Positions 28,011 through 39,200 of a stretch of 46,250 nt of DNA are shown here, piece after piece. The notes beneath the pieces are model-generated. The model was not told where the DNA came from and made no database searches. It saw only the letters and a program-made list of their open reading frames with translations. Both the position numbers and the translations under genes were made by a program. Numbering within the stretch: the stretch's first letter is position 1; each line of letters opens with the position of its first letter. The stretch spans positions 1 through 46,250 of the forward strand of contig CAIXLG010000212.1 of assembly GCA_903920215.1 (NCBI GenBank), given 5' to 3'. Source of the DNA: an uncultured Chlorobiaceae bacterium (GTDB lineage Bacteria > Bacteroidota > Chlorobiia > Chlorobiales > Chlorobiaceae).

Positions 28011-31000
28011 ATGGCAAAAAAACAGAAAAACATTAACCTTGCCGCTTCCAGTGACTTACGCTCTCTGGCTGAAGAACGTCTTCAAAAAAAACACCTTGCC
28101 ACTCAATACTCCCGTCTCAGCACTTCGCCTTCACCCGAAGAAATGCTCAGGCTTGTCCATGAACTGGAGGTTCACCAAATAGAACTTGAAATGCAGCAGG
28201 ATGAGCTGGCTCGAACCAGGATTGAGCTGGAGGATAATCTAACTCGGTACACTGAACTTTATGACTTCGCACCAGTTGGGTATTTGACTTTGGGCCATGA
28301 CGGTAATATCCAGCATGCAAACCTGACAGCCACCAAACTTCTTGGCATTGATCGCTCCTGTTTAATTGGCATGTCGTTAAGACAATTTATTGTTCCCGAG
28401 GAGTATCGGGTATTTGATAATCTACTCGAAACAGTATTCTCTAAAAAAGTGCATGGTAACTGCGATGTGAAGCTTTTGGCTACCGCTTTCCAATCAGCCA
28501 CAACTCACTCTGATCACTCTATTCGCACATTGCGCATTGAAGCCGCCATAAGTGATACCGAGAAAGCATGCTGCATTATTCTCTCGGATATTACCGTTCA
28601 GAAAGTTGCTGAAGAAGCTTTACGCAAGAGTGAGCGTAACTTTCGTTCCATAACTGAACAGATGGCAGATGAGGTATTTGTTATAAACTCCATAGGAATA
28701 TTAACCTATGTTTCTCCTGTTGTGGAAAAACTTTTCGGCTATCTGCCACATGAGGTCATTGGACACCCCTTTACCATCTACTTGATGGAAGAAGATATTC
28801 CAAAAGCATTACAAGGATTCGACAAAACCCTGCAACATAAAACTACGAACCATATCTTCGAATTCAAGTTAAAGAGAAAAGACGGTTCGCTCTTTGACGG
28901 AGAAATCCATTTGCAATATTACCAGGATCAGGATACTTCAGGATTGATCGGATTGATCCATGATGTCAGTGATCGCAAGCTGGCGAAATTAAAAGCACAG
29001 GAAATGAGTGCCCGCTTTGAGGCCACCATTGATGCGTCTCAGATTGGAACCTGGGATTGGAATGTGCAAACCGGTGAAGTGATTCTCAATAACCGTTGGT
29101 TTGAAATTGCAGGATACAGCCCCGAAGATCTTGCTCCTGTGAGCATTCAGACATGGGTTGATTTAGCTCACCCGGATGATTACAGAGATTCAATGAAGAA
29201 GGCCGAAAAGCTTTTCACTGGTGAACAGCAGTATTATGAACACGAATGCCGGATGAAACACAAAAACGGTACCTGGATCTGGATTCTTGATCGAGGCAGC
29301 ATGTTGAACCGAACGGCCGATGGTAAGCCATTGCATATGCTTGGCACACATATTGACATTACTGAACGAAAACAGGCCGAGCAGGCATTGCGTGAAAGCG
29401 AAATAAAATTTCGTTCCATTACCGAACAAATATCAGAATTGGTTTTTGTTGCAGACTCTTCGGGAATTGTAACCTATGTCTCCCCGGTTATTGAAAAATT
29501 GTCTGGCTATTTACCAGATGAAGTAATTGGCCATTCCTTCACTGAATATTTAGCTGAAGATGAAATTTCAAAAATTGTTGAAACGTTTAATGATGCCATC
29601 GCACATCAATTGAAAAATCAGGTCATCGAATTCAAGTACAGAAAAAAAATGGCAAATTCTTAGACGCAGAAGTTCATTCGCAATATTATCATGCCAACGA
29701 TTTTTCCGGAGTAATCGGTGTAATCCTTGATGTTACTGACCGTAAGCTGGCTGAGAATCAGATAAAAAAACTGGGTACTATCGTTGAGCAAAGTCCCGCT
29801 ATTGTTCTCATTACCGATCGTCTCGGCCAAATAGACTATGTCAACCCCGCATTTACACAAATCACCGGTTATACATTTGACGAGGTAAAAGGGAAAAATC
29901 CCCGCTTTCTTCAGTCAGGCCTGACACCAAAAGCACTTTATGAACAGCTTTGGCAGACAATACTCTCGGGGAATATCTGGCGTGGGGAATTTCAAAACAG
30001 AAAGAAAAACGGTGGCCTCTACTGGGAAAAAGCGGTTATCTCAGGTATTCTGAAAGAGGGAGTGATAAGCAATTTTGTTGCGGTCAAAGACGATATAACC
30101 CAACTCAAGAAGAATGAACAACTTCTTGTAGAAGGCAAGGCGAGAGTGGAAGCTGCTCTTGCAAGTATGAGCGAAGCCATCTTTATCTCTGATACCACAG
30201 GAAAATTCACTCACTTTAATGATGCTTTTGCAACATTTCACAAATTCAGGAACAAAGAGGAGTGTGCCAAGACGTTTGATGAGTATCCAAAGTTTCTCGA
30301 CGTATACCTGATCACGGGAGAACTGGTTCCCGTGGAAAATTGGGTTGTACCGAGGGCTCTCGGAGGTGAAACCGGTACAGGAGCCGAATTTAGACTGCTA
30401 CGAAAGGATACCGGCGAAACATGGTTTGGAAGCTACAATTATGCACCCATTCGCAACCAGGAAGGGCTTATTGTTGGCTCAGTAGTCACCGGTCGAGACA
30501 TTAGCGAAAGCAAAGCTGCAGAAGAAAAGATAAAGGGTTATGTAAAACAGTTGGAAACCGCAATGCAGAGCACACTCCAGGCGGTAGCAAACGTCGTGGA
30601 AGCACATGATCCCTACACCGCAGGTCATGAGCGGCGCGTTGGCATCATCTCGGCAGATATCGCCCGGGAAATGGGATGGAGCGAAGAGAAGTGTCACACT
30701 CTGCAACTCATCGGATTGGTGCACGACATTGGCAAAATGAGCATACCTGCCGAAATACTTTCCAAGCCGGGCCTCTTGTCAAGAATCGAATTTGAGCTCG
30801 TCAAAACTCATGCTGAAAACGGCTATCAAATCCTCAAGGATGTCGACTTCCCTCTGCCGATTGCACAAATCATCCGGGAGCACCACGAACGCATGGACGG
30901 CAGCGGTTATCCGCAGGGCATGAAAGGAGAGGAGACACTTCTTGAATCGCGCATACTTGCCGTAGCCGATGTGCTTGAATCCATGGCTTCTCATCGCCCT

Positions 31001-31135
31001 TACCGACCAGCATTAGGGATCGAAGCAGCCCTTAAAGAAATTGAGAGTCATCGCATGCAGCACTTCGACCCGGAAGTAGTGGATGCCATGCTCCGCCTGT
31101 TTCGCGAAAAAGGCTATCAGCTCCCGGCTTTATAG
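28011..31135 (+). pseudogene. Multi-PAS HD-GYP protein gene interrupted by one frameshift
   Basis: Two ORFs (to 29663 and from 30062) are one gene in two frames. The first ends after IEFKYRKK. Adding one A to the A8 run at 29642-29649 gives NGKFLDAEVHSQYYHANDFS in the next frame, matching the equivalent part of the preceding PAS repeat (KDGSLFDGEIHLQYY). That frame stays open to the HD-GYP end, with no start codon before GTG 30062. The restored protein is about 1041 aa: an N-terminal helical segment, six PAS domains and an HD-GYP phosphodiesterase (GLVHDIGKMSIP, HHERMDGSGYPQGM). Start ATG 28011 is preferred over the track's TTG 27978. The break may be a true mutation, a sequencing slip, or a site of slippage expression. 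Without correction the product would lack the enzyme domain. Confidence 0.88.
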
Positions 31136-31747
31136 ATCACCGACCAAAGGCTGAGAAGACCGGAGTTAATAAGACCCCCAGACACACGCATACACATAGA
31201 ATATATGTAAATTCTGAACATTCAGCTCAGAACATACCCTGCTTTTCCCCAATGTAAAGAGCTGCAATTATGAGAATTAATTGCTGGCAATGAGTTGCCT
31301 CACGCCACAATGTTAGGAGGAAGCGCTCTGATCATCAACCTTATCATCAACACCAGAATGAGAAAAAGTGTTTAACATCCAGATTGTCGCACAATTCATA
31401 CCCAACGACAGCAATGACACTGCTGAAGCAATTGCTATATAAAATTCCTGTCTAAACAAAAGAAATAAATATATATTATTTATATATCAACTTTCATGAT
31501 CAGTGCAGCTATGAAATAAAGCTAGGCAACGACTGTAACTTCATCGACTTCAAGCGGAAAAATTATGCTGACAGCCAAATGAGTACTGCAAGTTACCCTA
31601 CTGATCATCAACTGCGACAAAAAATACTACTCGCCGATATTTTGATGGGCAGACAAAATGGTACAACAAAACCGATACATTGTGGCTTTTGTGTATGTAA
31701 TCACTCAATTTGACATTCTTTTACAAAGCAGAGCTTCGGGGAATTGA

Positions 31748-31846
31748 CCAATAGAGATTAAAGCTGCCAGTGGCACTCATTTTGACACTGAGGCTGTCGA
31801 ATTATTTTTGAAGGCGCTTCAGAAAGAAGCAAAGGGGGCTAAGTGA
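31748..31846 (+). pseudogene. Remnant of an HD-GYP domain C-terminus
   Basis: This frame encodes IEIKAASGTHFDTEAVELFL followed by KALQKEAKGAK and a stop. The pattern ASGTHFDPEVVEAFL is the usual end of HD-GYP phosphodiesterases (compare the intact genes: QGRGTLYDPAVVDACV and SHRMQHFDPEVVDAML). The codon just before the segment is a stop (TGA 31745), and nothing of the HD or GYP motifs is left upstream, so only the tail of a gene has survived. Confidence 0.65.
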
Positions 31847-31852
31847 AATTGA

Positions 31853-32327
31853 TCTTACAAACTCATTGTCGAGATAGAACGAGCCAAGCGCTATAGCGAA
31901 ACTGTCTCCATGGTGATGCTTGATATCGATAATTTTGCACAATACAACGAGGTCAACGGCCATATTTCTGCTGATTATGTGCTTTAAAACTCTTGCCGGC
32001 ATCATCACTGCTCAATGCAGGGTTTCTGATATACCCGCAAGATTTGGAGGTGATGAATTCGCCATTCTTTTTCCAAAAACGGATTCCATGACAGTACGGG
32101 AAATAGCTGAACGCCTGCGCAAGATTGTCAATGACACACAATTTCGTACTGAAAGCGGTGTGCCGATCAGCAAGCTGACAATCAGTATCGGGACAGCTAC
32201 CTTTCCACTTGACGCAAATGACTGGAATACTCTTATTTCACATACCGATAAAGCGATGAACAGGGCCAAATCTGCCGGAAAAAACAAGGTGATTTCTTTC
32301 TTTAAACATGATGAAACTGTTTCGTAA
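31853..32327 (+). pseudogene. Frameshifted GGDEF-domain fragment
   Basis: The first part (frame starting 31853) reads YKLIVEIERAKRYSETVSMV then MLDIDNFAQYNEVNGHISADYVL, the classical start of a GGDEF domain, and hits a stop at 31985. Removing one T from CTTTAAA continues in the frame of the listed 135-codon ORF with KTLAGIITAQCRVSD, RFGGDEFAILFP and the domain end LTISIGTATFP..DKAMNRAKSAGKNKV. GGDEF and the RxxD inhibitory site are intact in sequence, but the frameshift and the missing N-terminus make it a probable pseudogene. It is a different lineage from the two CHASE3-GGDEF genes. Confidence 0.82.
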
Positions 32328-32547
32328 TACTGTATGGCTAACCTTAAAGAAGTGTCTTGCTTCCCTTGCTCAAGCAGAAATCGCACTGTGTGGTTTGTTA
32401 TATAGTACCAATGCTTTGTCATTGGAGCTTTTGACAAAGGTCTCAGAGGGTGGATGCTTTATTGATCTCAACAGCCATTTTGATGCTAAGACTATTGTGG
32501 AAAGAGGTGTGTCAGTCTGGAGATTGTAACCATAAAATTATAATACC

Positions 32548-34395
32548 ATGTGCGGAATTGTTGGTTATATAGGGTGGCGTGAAGCTGTTCCGATACTTTT
32601 GCAGGGGTTGAAGCGGCTTGAATACCGTGGTTATGATTCAGCCGGGCTGGCTCTTTTGAATGGCGACCTCCTTTCTGTGATAAAACAGAAAGGAAGTGTG
32701 AGCGGGCTTGAAGCAGCAACCGTTACCCTCCCGGAAGAGATGCGAAATGCCACCATAGGTATTGGACATACCCGGTGGGCTACCCATGGCGAACCAAGCG
32801 ACCGTAATGCTCATCCTTTTTTGAATGCTTCTCGAGATATCGCTCTCATTCATAACGGCATTGTCGAAAACTTCTCGGTGCTGAAACGGGAGCTGCTCTC
32901 TCAGGGTTATATATTTTTAAGCGATACGGATTCCGAGGCACTGGTTCACCTGATCGACAGAATATGGAAAAGTGATTCCTCGCTTGACCTTGAATCAGCT
33001 ACCCGTAACGCGCTTCGTCATGTTGATGGAGCATACGGTATTTGTGTGATCTCTTCGCGGGAGCCTGACAAGATCATCGTTGCACGTAAGGGAAGCCCTC
33101 TGGTAATCGGTATCGGTACCGGGGAGTATTTCATTGCATCTGATGCTGCTCCGATAGTTGAGCATACCAATAAAGTGGTTTATCTCTCTGATGGTGAGCT
33201 GGCCGTTGTTACCAGGGATGGTTACACCGTAAAGTCAATTGAAAATATCGAGCAGGCAAAAATTGTAACGGAGCTTGATTATTCGCTTGATAAAATAGAG
33301 AAAGGAGGCTTTGAGCATTTCATGCTCAAGGAGATTTTTGAACAACCTGAGGTCATGAAGAATGTAATGCGGGGCCGTGTGCATCCTGAAAAAGGCTTGA
33401 TTCGACTTGGCGGGATCGAGGATTATCTCGACCGGCTGAAACAGGCAAAGCATATAGTCATCTGTGCCTGCGGCACAAGCTGGCATGCAGCGTTGATTGG
33501 AAAATATCTTATTGAGGAGTTTGCCCGTATTAGGGTAGAGGTTGATTATGCTTCAGAGTTCAGGTATCGCAATCCCATTGTCGGGGTTGATGATGTAGTA
33601 ATTCTGATTTCCCAGTCTGGAGAGACTGCTGACACTCTTGCTGCACTTCATGTAGCGAAGGAAAAAGGTGCCCTTGTGATGGGTATCTGCAATGTGGTAG
33701 GCTCCACAATAGCCCGTGAAACCATGTGCGGCATGTATACCCATGCAGGGCCTGAGATTGGTGTTGCTTCGACCAAGGCTTTTACAGCTCAGGTAGTTAT
33801 GCTTTATATGCTTGCCCTCTCGCTCGGCAAGGGTAGAACCATTTCGCACGATGAAATTGCTTTGCATCTGAGAGAACTTTCAAGCCTTCCTGAAAAAGCC
33901 TCACGCATTCTTGAACTTGACGCTCAGATAAAGGGTATTGCAGAACGCTTCAGGGATGCAAATAATGCTCTTTATCTTGGGCGGGGTTACAATTTTCCGG
34001 TTGCTCTTGAGGGGGCTCTGAAACTTAAGGAAATCTCTTACATCCATGCAGAAGGTTATCCGGCAGCTGAAATGAAGCACGGCCCGATTGCCTTGATTAA
34101 TAAGGATATGCTGATTATTTTTATCGCCACCCACGATAGTACTTACGCTAAAATTCTCAGTAATATCGAGGAAGTGCGCAGTCGAAAAGGCAGAGTTATC
34201 GCTATTGCTAATGTTGGTGACGGAGAGGTGAGTCGTCTGGCAGAAGAAGTCATTTTTATTCCTCCATCTTCAGCGCCGCTGTCACCTCTTTTAACGGTTA
34301 TTCCCCTGCAGCTCCTTGCCTGTCATATTGCCACACTCCGCGGCTGCAACGTTGACCGGCCACGAAACCTCGCAAAATCGGTGACAGTGGAATAA
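32548..34395 (+). CDS. glmS: Glutamine--fructose-6-phosphate aminotransferase (isomerizing)
   Basis: Makes glucosamine-6-phosphate from fructose-6-phosphate and glutamine, the entry to UDP-GlcNAc, peptidoglycan and LPS synthesis. The 615-aa protein has the N-terminal glutaminase domain with Cys2 nucleophile (MCGIVGYIG), RLEYRGYDSAG and GHTRWATHG. Two SIS sugar-isomerase domains follow (CACGTSWHAA and SQSGETADT; GRGYNFPVALEGALKLKEISY), and the usual C-terminus DRPRNLAKSVTVE. Its length equals that of typical GlmS. No glmS ribozyme is recognisable upstream. The gene appears to be monocistronic. Confidence 0.98.
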   Translation: MCGIVGYIGWREAVPILLQGLKRLEYRGYDSAGLALLNGDLLSVIKQKGSVSGLEAATVTLPEEMRNATIGIGHTRWATHGEPSDRNAHPFLNASRDIALIHNGIVENFSVLKRELLSQGYIFLSDTDSEALVHLIDRIWKSDSSLDLESATRNALRHVDGAYGICVISSREPDKIIVARKGSPLVIGIGTGEYFIASDAAPIVEHTNKVVYLSDGELAVVTRDGYTVKSIENIEQAKIVTELDYSLDKIEKGGFEHFMLKEIFEQPEVMKNVMRGRVHPEKGLIRLGGIEDYLDRLKQAKHIVICACGTSWHAALIGKYLIEEFARIRVEVDYASEFRYRNPIVGVDDVVILISQSGETADTLAALHVAKEKGALVMGICNVVGSTIARETMCGMYTHAGPEIGVASTKAFTAQVVMLYMLALSLGKGRTISHDEIALHLRELSSLPEKASRILELDAQIKGIAERFRDANNALYLGRGYNFPVALEGALKLKEISYIHAEGYPAAEMKHGPIALINKDMLIIFIATHDSTYAKILSNIEEVRSRKGRVIAIANVGDGEVSRLAEEVIFIPPSSAPLSPLLTVIPLQLLACHIATLRGCNVDRPRNLAKSVTVE

Positions 34396-34609
34396 ACCGG
34401 GGAACCACCAAATTTCCAGTCAGCTTCATATAGAATCTGATTGAATGATCATTGATTGATAGATCCATTTTAAAAACTATATTACATTTTTAATCTCACC
34501 ACGATAGCGTATATCATATCTTTTTTATATACATGATATACACTATATTACTGCAATGTGTAAAGAATTTGAATAAACCACTAGCCTCCAACATTCAAAG
34601 GGATCATAC
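34396..34609. promoter_or_regulatory. AT-rich upstream region of the Nif11-like gene with inverted repeat
   Basis: Between glmS and the small ORF lies an AT-rich region with a 9-bp inverted repeat GTATATCAT (34509-34517) and ATGATATAC (34533-34541), spaced by 15 bases including a T6 run. It could be a regulator site or a weak terminator of glmS, and TATATT/TATACA elements around it could serve as a -10. No regulator can be assigned. Confidence 0.35.
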
Positions 34610-34780
34610 ATGTGTCAGGAACAAGCTAAAGCTTTCGTTGAAAAGTTAAAGCATGATAAGACGTTTAGAGAAACGGTGATCATTATCGAAGATGTAGAAG
34701 CAAAGCTGGAGTACATCAATCAAGAGGGCTACATCTTTACATCGGATGAGCTTGATGTTGCGGTGTCTTCAATCCTTTGA
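34610..34780 (+). CDS. Nif11-like leader-peptide-family small protein (too short for the ORF track)
   Basis: A 56-aa ORF begins at ATG 34610 with AAGGGA six bases upstream. Its sequence (QAKAFVEKLKHDKTFRETVI, then EDVEAKLEYINQEGYIFTSDELD) has the pattern of the Nif11 domain (FVEKLKxDxxFR...AKLxxIxxEGYxFTxxEL). That domain is found in proteins of nitrogen-fixing bacteria and in leader peptides of RiPP natural-product precursors. Here the protein ends right after the domain (VAVSSIL), with no Gly-Gly cleavage site and no Cys-rich core, and there is no modification enzyme nearby. It is therefore either a stand-alone Nif11 protein or a precursor that has lost its core. It converges with the efflux operon, 25 bases away. 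Confidence 0.78.
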   Translation: MCQEQAKAFVEKLKHDKTFRETVIIIEDVEAKLEYINQEGYIFTSDELDVAVSSIL

Positions 34781-34805
34781 TCAAGAATCACCCAGAGTTA
34801 ACGTT

Positions 34806-36230
34806 CTATTTCCATCCGCCTCCCAAAGCCTTGTAAAGATCAATCCGGCTGGTCAGATTCTGCTGACGAACCATAATTTCGTTCTGCTGCGCCCCGTAGA
34901 GAGATCGTTGGGCATCCAGCAGGGCAAAGAAACTGTCGATGCCATAGGCGTAACGGGCTTTCAAGATTGCATAGGCCTGTTCGCTGGCTTTGACAAGCGC
35001 CTGCTGGGCATGCAACTGCTCGCTGTAGGTTGCACTGGCCGCCAACGCATCCGCAACTTCCCGAAAAGCGGTCTGGATGGTTTTTTCATATTGCGCAATG
35101 GCAATATCGCGGTTGGTTTTTGCCAGTTTGAGCTTAGAAATCAATCGCTCTCCCTGGAAAATCGGCAAGCTCACCTGAGGGGAAAAGCTCCAGACACCGC
35201 TCGATCCACCCTCAAACAGATTGGTAAGGCTGCTGCTGGCAAACCCGGCGGAACCGGTAAGGCTGATGGTCGGGAAGAAAGCTCCCCGTGCAGCACCAAT
35301 ATTGGCGTTTTCAGCTTTCAGGGCATATTCGGCCTTACGGACATCCGGACGGTCCAACAAAACAGTGGATGGAAGTGCGACGGGGAGCATTTCCATCACC
35401 TGAACAGAGCTGAGGGTTTCGGACTTGAGAAGTTCAGCATCGATTTCCTTGCCGACCAAAAGGGTAAGTGCGTTCTTATCCTTTTCAAGCTGACGTTGAT
35501 ATTGTGCACGGTTTGCCCTGGCGGTTTCAACCACAGTGGCGGCTTGTGAGACGTCGAGTTGTGACTTGGCACCCAAATCGAAGCTGCGCCTGATGAGATC
35601 GAAGGAGTCTTGCTGGGTCTTGAGCGTGTTTTCGGTCAACTGCAGCAGTTCAATATCGGCAAGATAGGTGAGATAGGCATTGGCCACCTCAGCAATTAAG
35701 CTTGTCTGGGCAGCTTTGCGACCTTCTTCCGTTGCAAGATAGAGGTTAAGGGCGCTGTTGCTGAGGCTGCGGACACGCCCGAAAAGATCCAATTCATATG
35801 CCGTGAAACCTATGCCGGAGGTATATGACGAGACAGTTTGTGAAGTACCGGAAGTGCTGGAGTTTTCCGATAATCGTTGTCGAGTTGCGCTTCCCGACGC
35901 GTTAACCGAAGGCAAAAGATCTGATCGCTGTATACGATAGGTATGGCGGGCTGCCTCAATATTGAGCGTCGCGATCCGGAGGTCGCGGTTATTGACAAGG
36001 GCCGCTTCAATAAGGCTCTGCAGCTTTGGCGACTGGAACATGCTCCGCCATCCGATATCAGCGACATGCGATTCTCCTGCAGTTTCCAATGCCGGCAGGG
36101 GTACCTTCCCCGTAAAGGTCGACCATTGTGCGGCTACAGGCGCCATGGGGCGCTGGTAGCGAGGAGCCAGTGAACAGGATGACAGCATGGTGGCTGCCAT
36201 GCAAACCGGGATCAGGAGCTTATTCGTCAT
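34806..36230 (-). CDS. Outer-membrane efflux lipoprotein, NodT/OprM family
   Basis: The outer-membrane channel of a tripartite RND efflux pump. From ATG 36230 (AGGGGA upstream; the track start at 36248 adds six residues) it has 474 aa. The lipoprotein signal has a lipobox LSSC with Cys19, followed by SLAPRYQRP as in OprM-type proteins. Two TolC-like repeats follow (around [16 protein letters not shown] and [16 protein letters not shown]), with heptad helices. It is the last gene of the tetR-MFP-RND-OMF run and overlaps the RND gene by 11 bases. Confidence 0.94.
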   Translation of the reverse strand: MTNKLLIPVCMAATMLSSCSLAPRYQRPMAPVAAQWSTFTGKVPLPALETAGESHVADIGWRSMFQSPKLQSLIEAALVNNRDLRIATLNIEAARHTYRIQRSDLLPSVNASGSATRQRLSENSSTSGTSQTVSSYTSGIGFTAYELDLFGRVRSLSNSALNLYLATEEGRKAAQTSLIAEVANAYLTYLADIELLQLTENTLKTQQDSFDLIRRSFDLGAKSQLDVSQAATVVETARANRAQYQRQLEKDKNALTLLVGKEIDAELLKSETLSSVQVMEMLPVALPSTVLLDRPDVRKAEYALKAENANIGAARGAFFPTISLTGSAGFASSSLTNLFEGGSSGVWSFSPQVSLPIFQGERLISKLKLAKTNRDIAIAQYEKTIQTAFREVADALAASATYSEQLHAQQALVKASEQAYAILKARYAYGIDSFFALLDAQRSLYGAQQNEIMVRQQNLTSRIDLYKALGGGWK

Positions 36231-39200
36231 GGTTTGATCCCCTATCATTTTGAGTTTCGGTCAGTTCGGTTACAGACTTGCTGGTAAAAAGGGATTGTAC
36301 CAGAATGTAAAACAACGGCACAAAAAAGATTGCCAACACCGTTCCCGACAACATCCCGCCGATGACACCGATACCGATGGCGTGCTGGCTTGCCGAGCCC
36401 GCTCCAGAGGAAAATGCGAGAGGTGTTACACCAAGAATGAAGGCCATGGAAGTCATGACAATCGGGCGCAGACGTTGCCGGGCGGCCGTCAGGGCTGCCT
36501 CCTTCAGATTCATGCCTTGTTCGTTGAGGGATTTTGCAAACTCCACGATGAGAATGGCATTTTTTGCAGTAAGGCCTACAGTGGTCAGCAAGCCCACTTT
36601 GAAGTAGACATCGTTGGAGAGACCTGCCAGGGAAGTAGCCATAACCGTGCCAAAAACACCAAGCGGCACTACCAGCATGACCGCAAGCGGCACGGTCCAG
36701 CTTTCGTAAAGGGCTGCAAGGCAAAGGAAAACAAACAGCAATGAGAACCCATAGAGGAGCAGTGTTTGCTGGCCTGCCGCACGCTCTTCGTAGGAAAGAC
36801 CTGTCCATTCGATGCCAAAGCCTTCGGGAAGCTTTAATGCCAATTGCGTCAACACAGCCATGGCATCACCTGAACTTACACCAGGAGCTGAGGCTCCCTG
36901 GATATTTACCGACGATATGCCATTGAAACGCTCCAACTTTGGCGAGCCGTAGCTCCAGCGGCCAGTGGCGAATGCCGAGAAAGGCACCATAGTACCAGTG
37001 GCGTTCCGGATGTGCCAGAGGTTGACATCTGCCGGGTTCATGCGGAATGGGGCGTCGCCCTGCATAAACACCTTCTTGATGCGGCCATCATGAATAAAAT
37101 CATTGATATAAGAGGATCCCCAGGCAGTTTGCAGTGTGGCATTAATGTCGGCAATGGAAAGGCCAAAGGCGCTGGCTTTTTCCTGGTCGACATCAATCTT
37201 GTATTGCGGCACATCTTCAAGGCCGTTGGGTCGAACGCCGTTCAGTGAAGGATTTTTTCCTGCCAGGCCCAGCAACTGATTACGGGCATTCATCAGCGCC
37301 TCATGGCCTTTTCCATTACGATCAAGAAGTTGAAAATCAAAACCGGAGGCATTGCCAAGTTCCATGACAGCGGGCGGGTAAAATGCAAAGATCATGGCGT
37401 CCTTGACGCTCGACAGGGCTCCCATGGTACGACCGGCTATGGAGGCGACATTTTGTTCCTTTTTTTTGCGCTCACCCCAGTCTTTCAGTTGGACGAACCC
37501 CATGGCGGAGTTTTGACCCTGACCGGCAAAGCTGAAGCCTGTCACGCTGAAAACGCTTTCAACGACATTTTTTTCCTCGTTGAGGAGGTACTTTTCCATC
37601 GCTTTCACGCTTTCGAGTGTCCGTTCCTTCGTTGCTCCGGATGGGGTGGAAAGCTGAACGAACATGAAGCCCTGGTCTTCTTCGGGGAGAAACGAGGTCG
37701 GGATACGCATTAATACGACACCCAGCAGTATCACAACCATCATGAATGCCGCCAGAGAGCGTTTAACATTGCCGGTCATGACGTTCGCCCCTTTGACATA
37801 ACGTTCGCGGTTGAGGTCGAACAAGGCATTGAACCAGGCAAAAAAACGGCCGAGGATACCTTTGTCGGAACGATGCCCGTTCTTGCTCATCGGCTTGAGG
37901 AGGCTGGCACAGAGGGCTGGCGTCAAAATCAGAGCAACCAGAACCGAGAGAAGCATGGCCGAGACAATAGTAATCGAGAACTGACGAAAAATCGTACCGG
38001 TGGAGCCTTTAAAAAAAGCCATTGGCACAAATACCGCGGAAAGTACAAGGGCTATTCCAATCAGCGCGCTGGAGATCTGCTCCATGGATTTTTTGGTAGC
38101 CTCCAGAGGGGAAAGGTGCTCCTCTTCCATAATGCGCTCGACGTTTTCGACCACAACAATGGCGTCATCCACCAGCAATCCGATAGCAAGCACCATGGCG
38201 AACATGCTGAGAGTATTGATAGAGAACCCAAAGGCCGACATGACTCCAAAAGTTCCCAAAAGCACGACAGGCACTGCGATCGTGGGCACCAGAGTCGCAC
38301 GGAAATTCTGTAGAAAGATGAACATCACAAAGAACACAAGAATAATAGCCTCAAACAGGGTATGAACAACTCCTTCGATGGAGGTCTTGACAAAGGGTGT
38401 CGTATCAAACGGGTAAACGATTTGAACACCTGGTGGCAACAGGGTCTTCAGCTCTTCCATCCTGGCTTTCACCAGTTCAGCGGTTTTCAGTGCATTGGCC
38501 CCGGTCGCAAGAGTGATGGCCATCCCGGCAGCTGGTTTGCCATTGAAGCGGGTTGTCATGTCATAGTTTTGCACGCCCAGCTCGATACGGGCGACATCCT
38601 TGAGGCGCACCTGGGAGCCGTCGGTATTAACCTTCAACATGATTTTTTCAAAATCTTCAACGTTTTTCAGGCGCGATTGGGCTGTAATCGTGGCATTCAG
38701 CTGTTGTCCTGGTACCGATGGGGTTCCTCCCAACTGACCGGCTGAAACGTCAGCGTTCTGGGCGCTTATTGCCGACTGCACCTCGCTCGTCGTGAGGTTG
38801 TAACTGGCAAGCTTGTAGGGATCAAGCCAGATACGCATGGAATAGGGTTGCCCGAACACCTGAATGCTCCCAACACCGGGAATACGGCTTAGCGGATCGA
38901 GTATTTTGGAGTTAAGGAAATCGTTCATGATGAATTCGTTGACGCGACCATCGGCAGAGAAAACGCCGACAACCATCAGGAATCCGGTGTCCCCCTTGGT
39001 GACTTTCAGTCCCTGCAGCTGGACTTGCTGCGGCAGGTTTGACATGATGGATTGCAGCTTGTTCTGCACCTGAACCTGGGCAATATCGGGGTTGACTTCC
39101 GGCTCGAACGTCAACGTAATACTGACATTTCCATTGGAATCACTGCCTGAGCTAAAATATCGGAGGTGGTCAAGGCCGGTAAGCGCCTGTTCAATAACTT

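Larger units (their letters stand above)
31136..32547. other. Gene-poor stretch with decayed c-di-GMP gene fragments
   Basis: From 31136 to about 31745 I see no coding signal; the sequence is AT-rich with runs such as AAATATATATTATTTATATAT. At 31748-31846 there is an HD-GYP C-terminal remnant and at 31853-32327 a frameshifted GGDEF remnant, listed separately. From 32331 to 32547 lies the upstream region of glmS; the 73-codon ORF 32308-32529 has no recognisable features. No terminator is obvious. Confidence 0.6.

Noticed and set aside
27703-28182. 159-codon forward ORF before the multi-PAS gene
   Set aside because: Its second half overlaps the clear PAS-protein frame from 28011 in another frame, and its first half has no recognisable features.
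32308-32529. 73-codon ORF between the GGDEF remnant and glmS
   Set aside because: Overlaps the end of the GGDEF fragment, has no ribosome site and no recognisable sequence.
32331-32547. Possible glmS ribozyme upstream of glmS
   Set aside because: I could not recognise the conserved ribozyme core; the element is known mainly from Gram-positive bacteria.
34746-35549. 267-codon forward ORF antisense to the OprM-like gene
   Set aside because: Fully explained as a shadow of the well-supported efflux lipoprotein on the other strand.
36245-36808. 187-codon reverse ORF inside the RND gene
   Set aside because: Alternative frame of a clear AcrB-type transporter, with no independent support.
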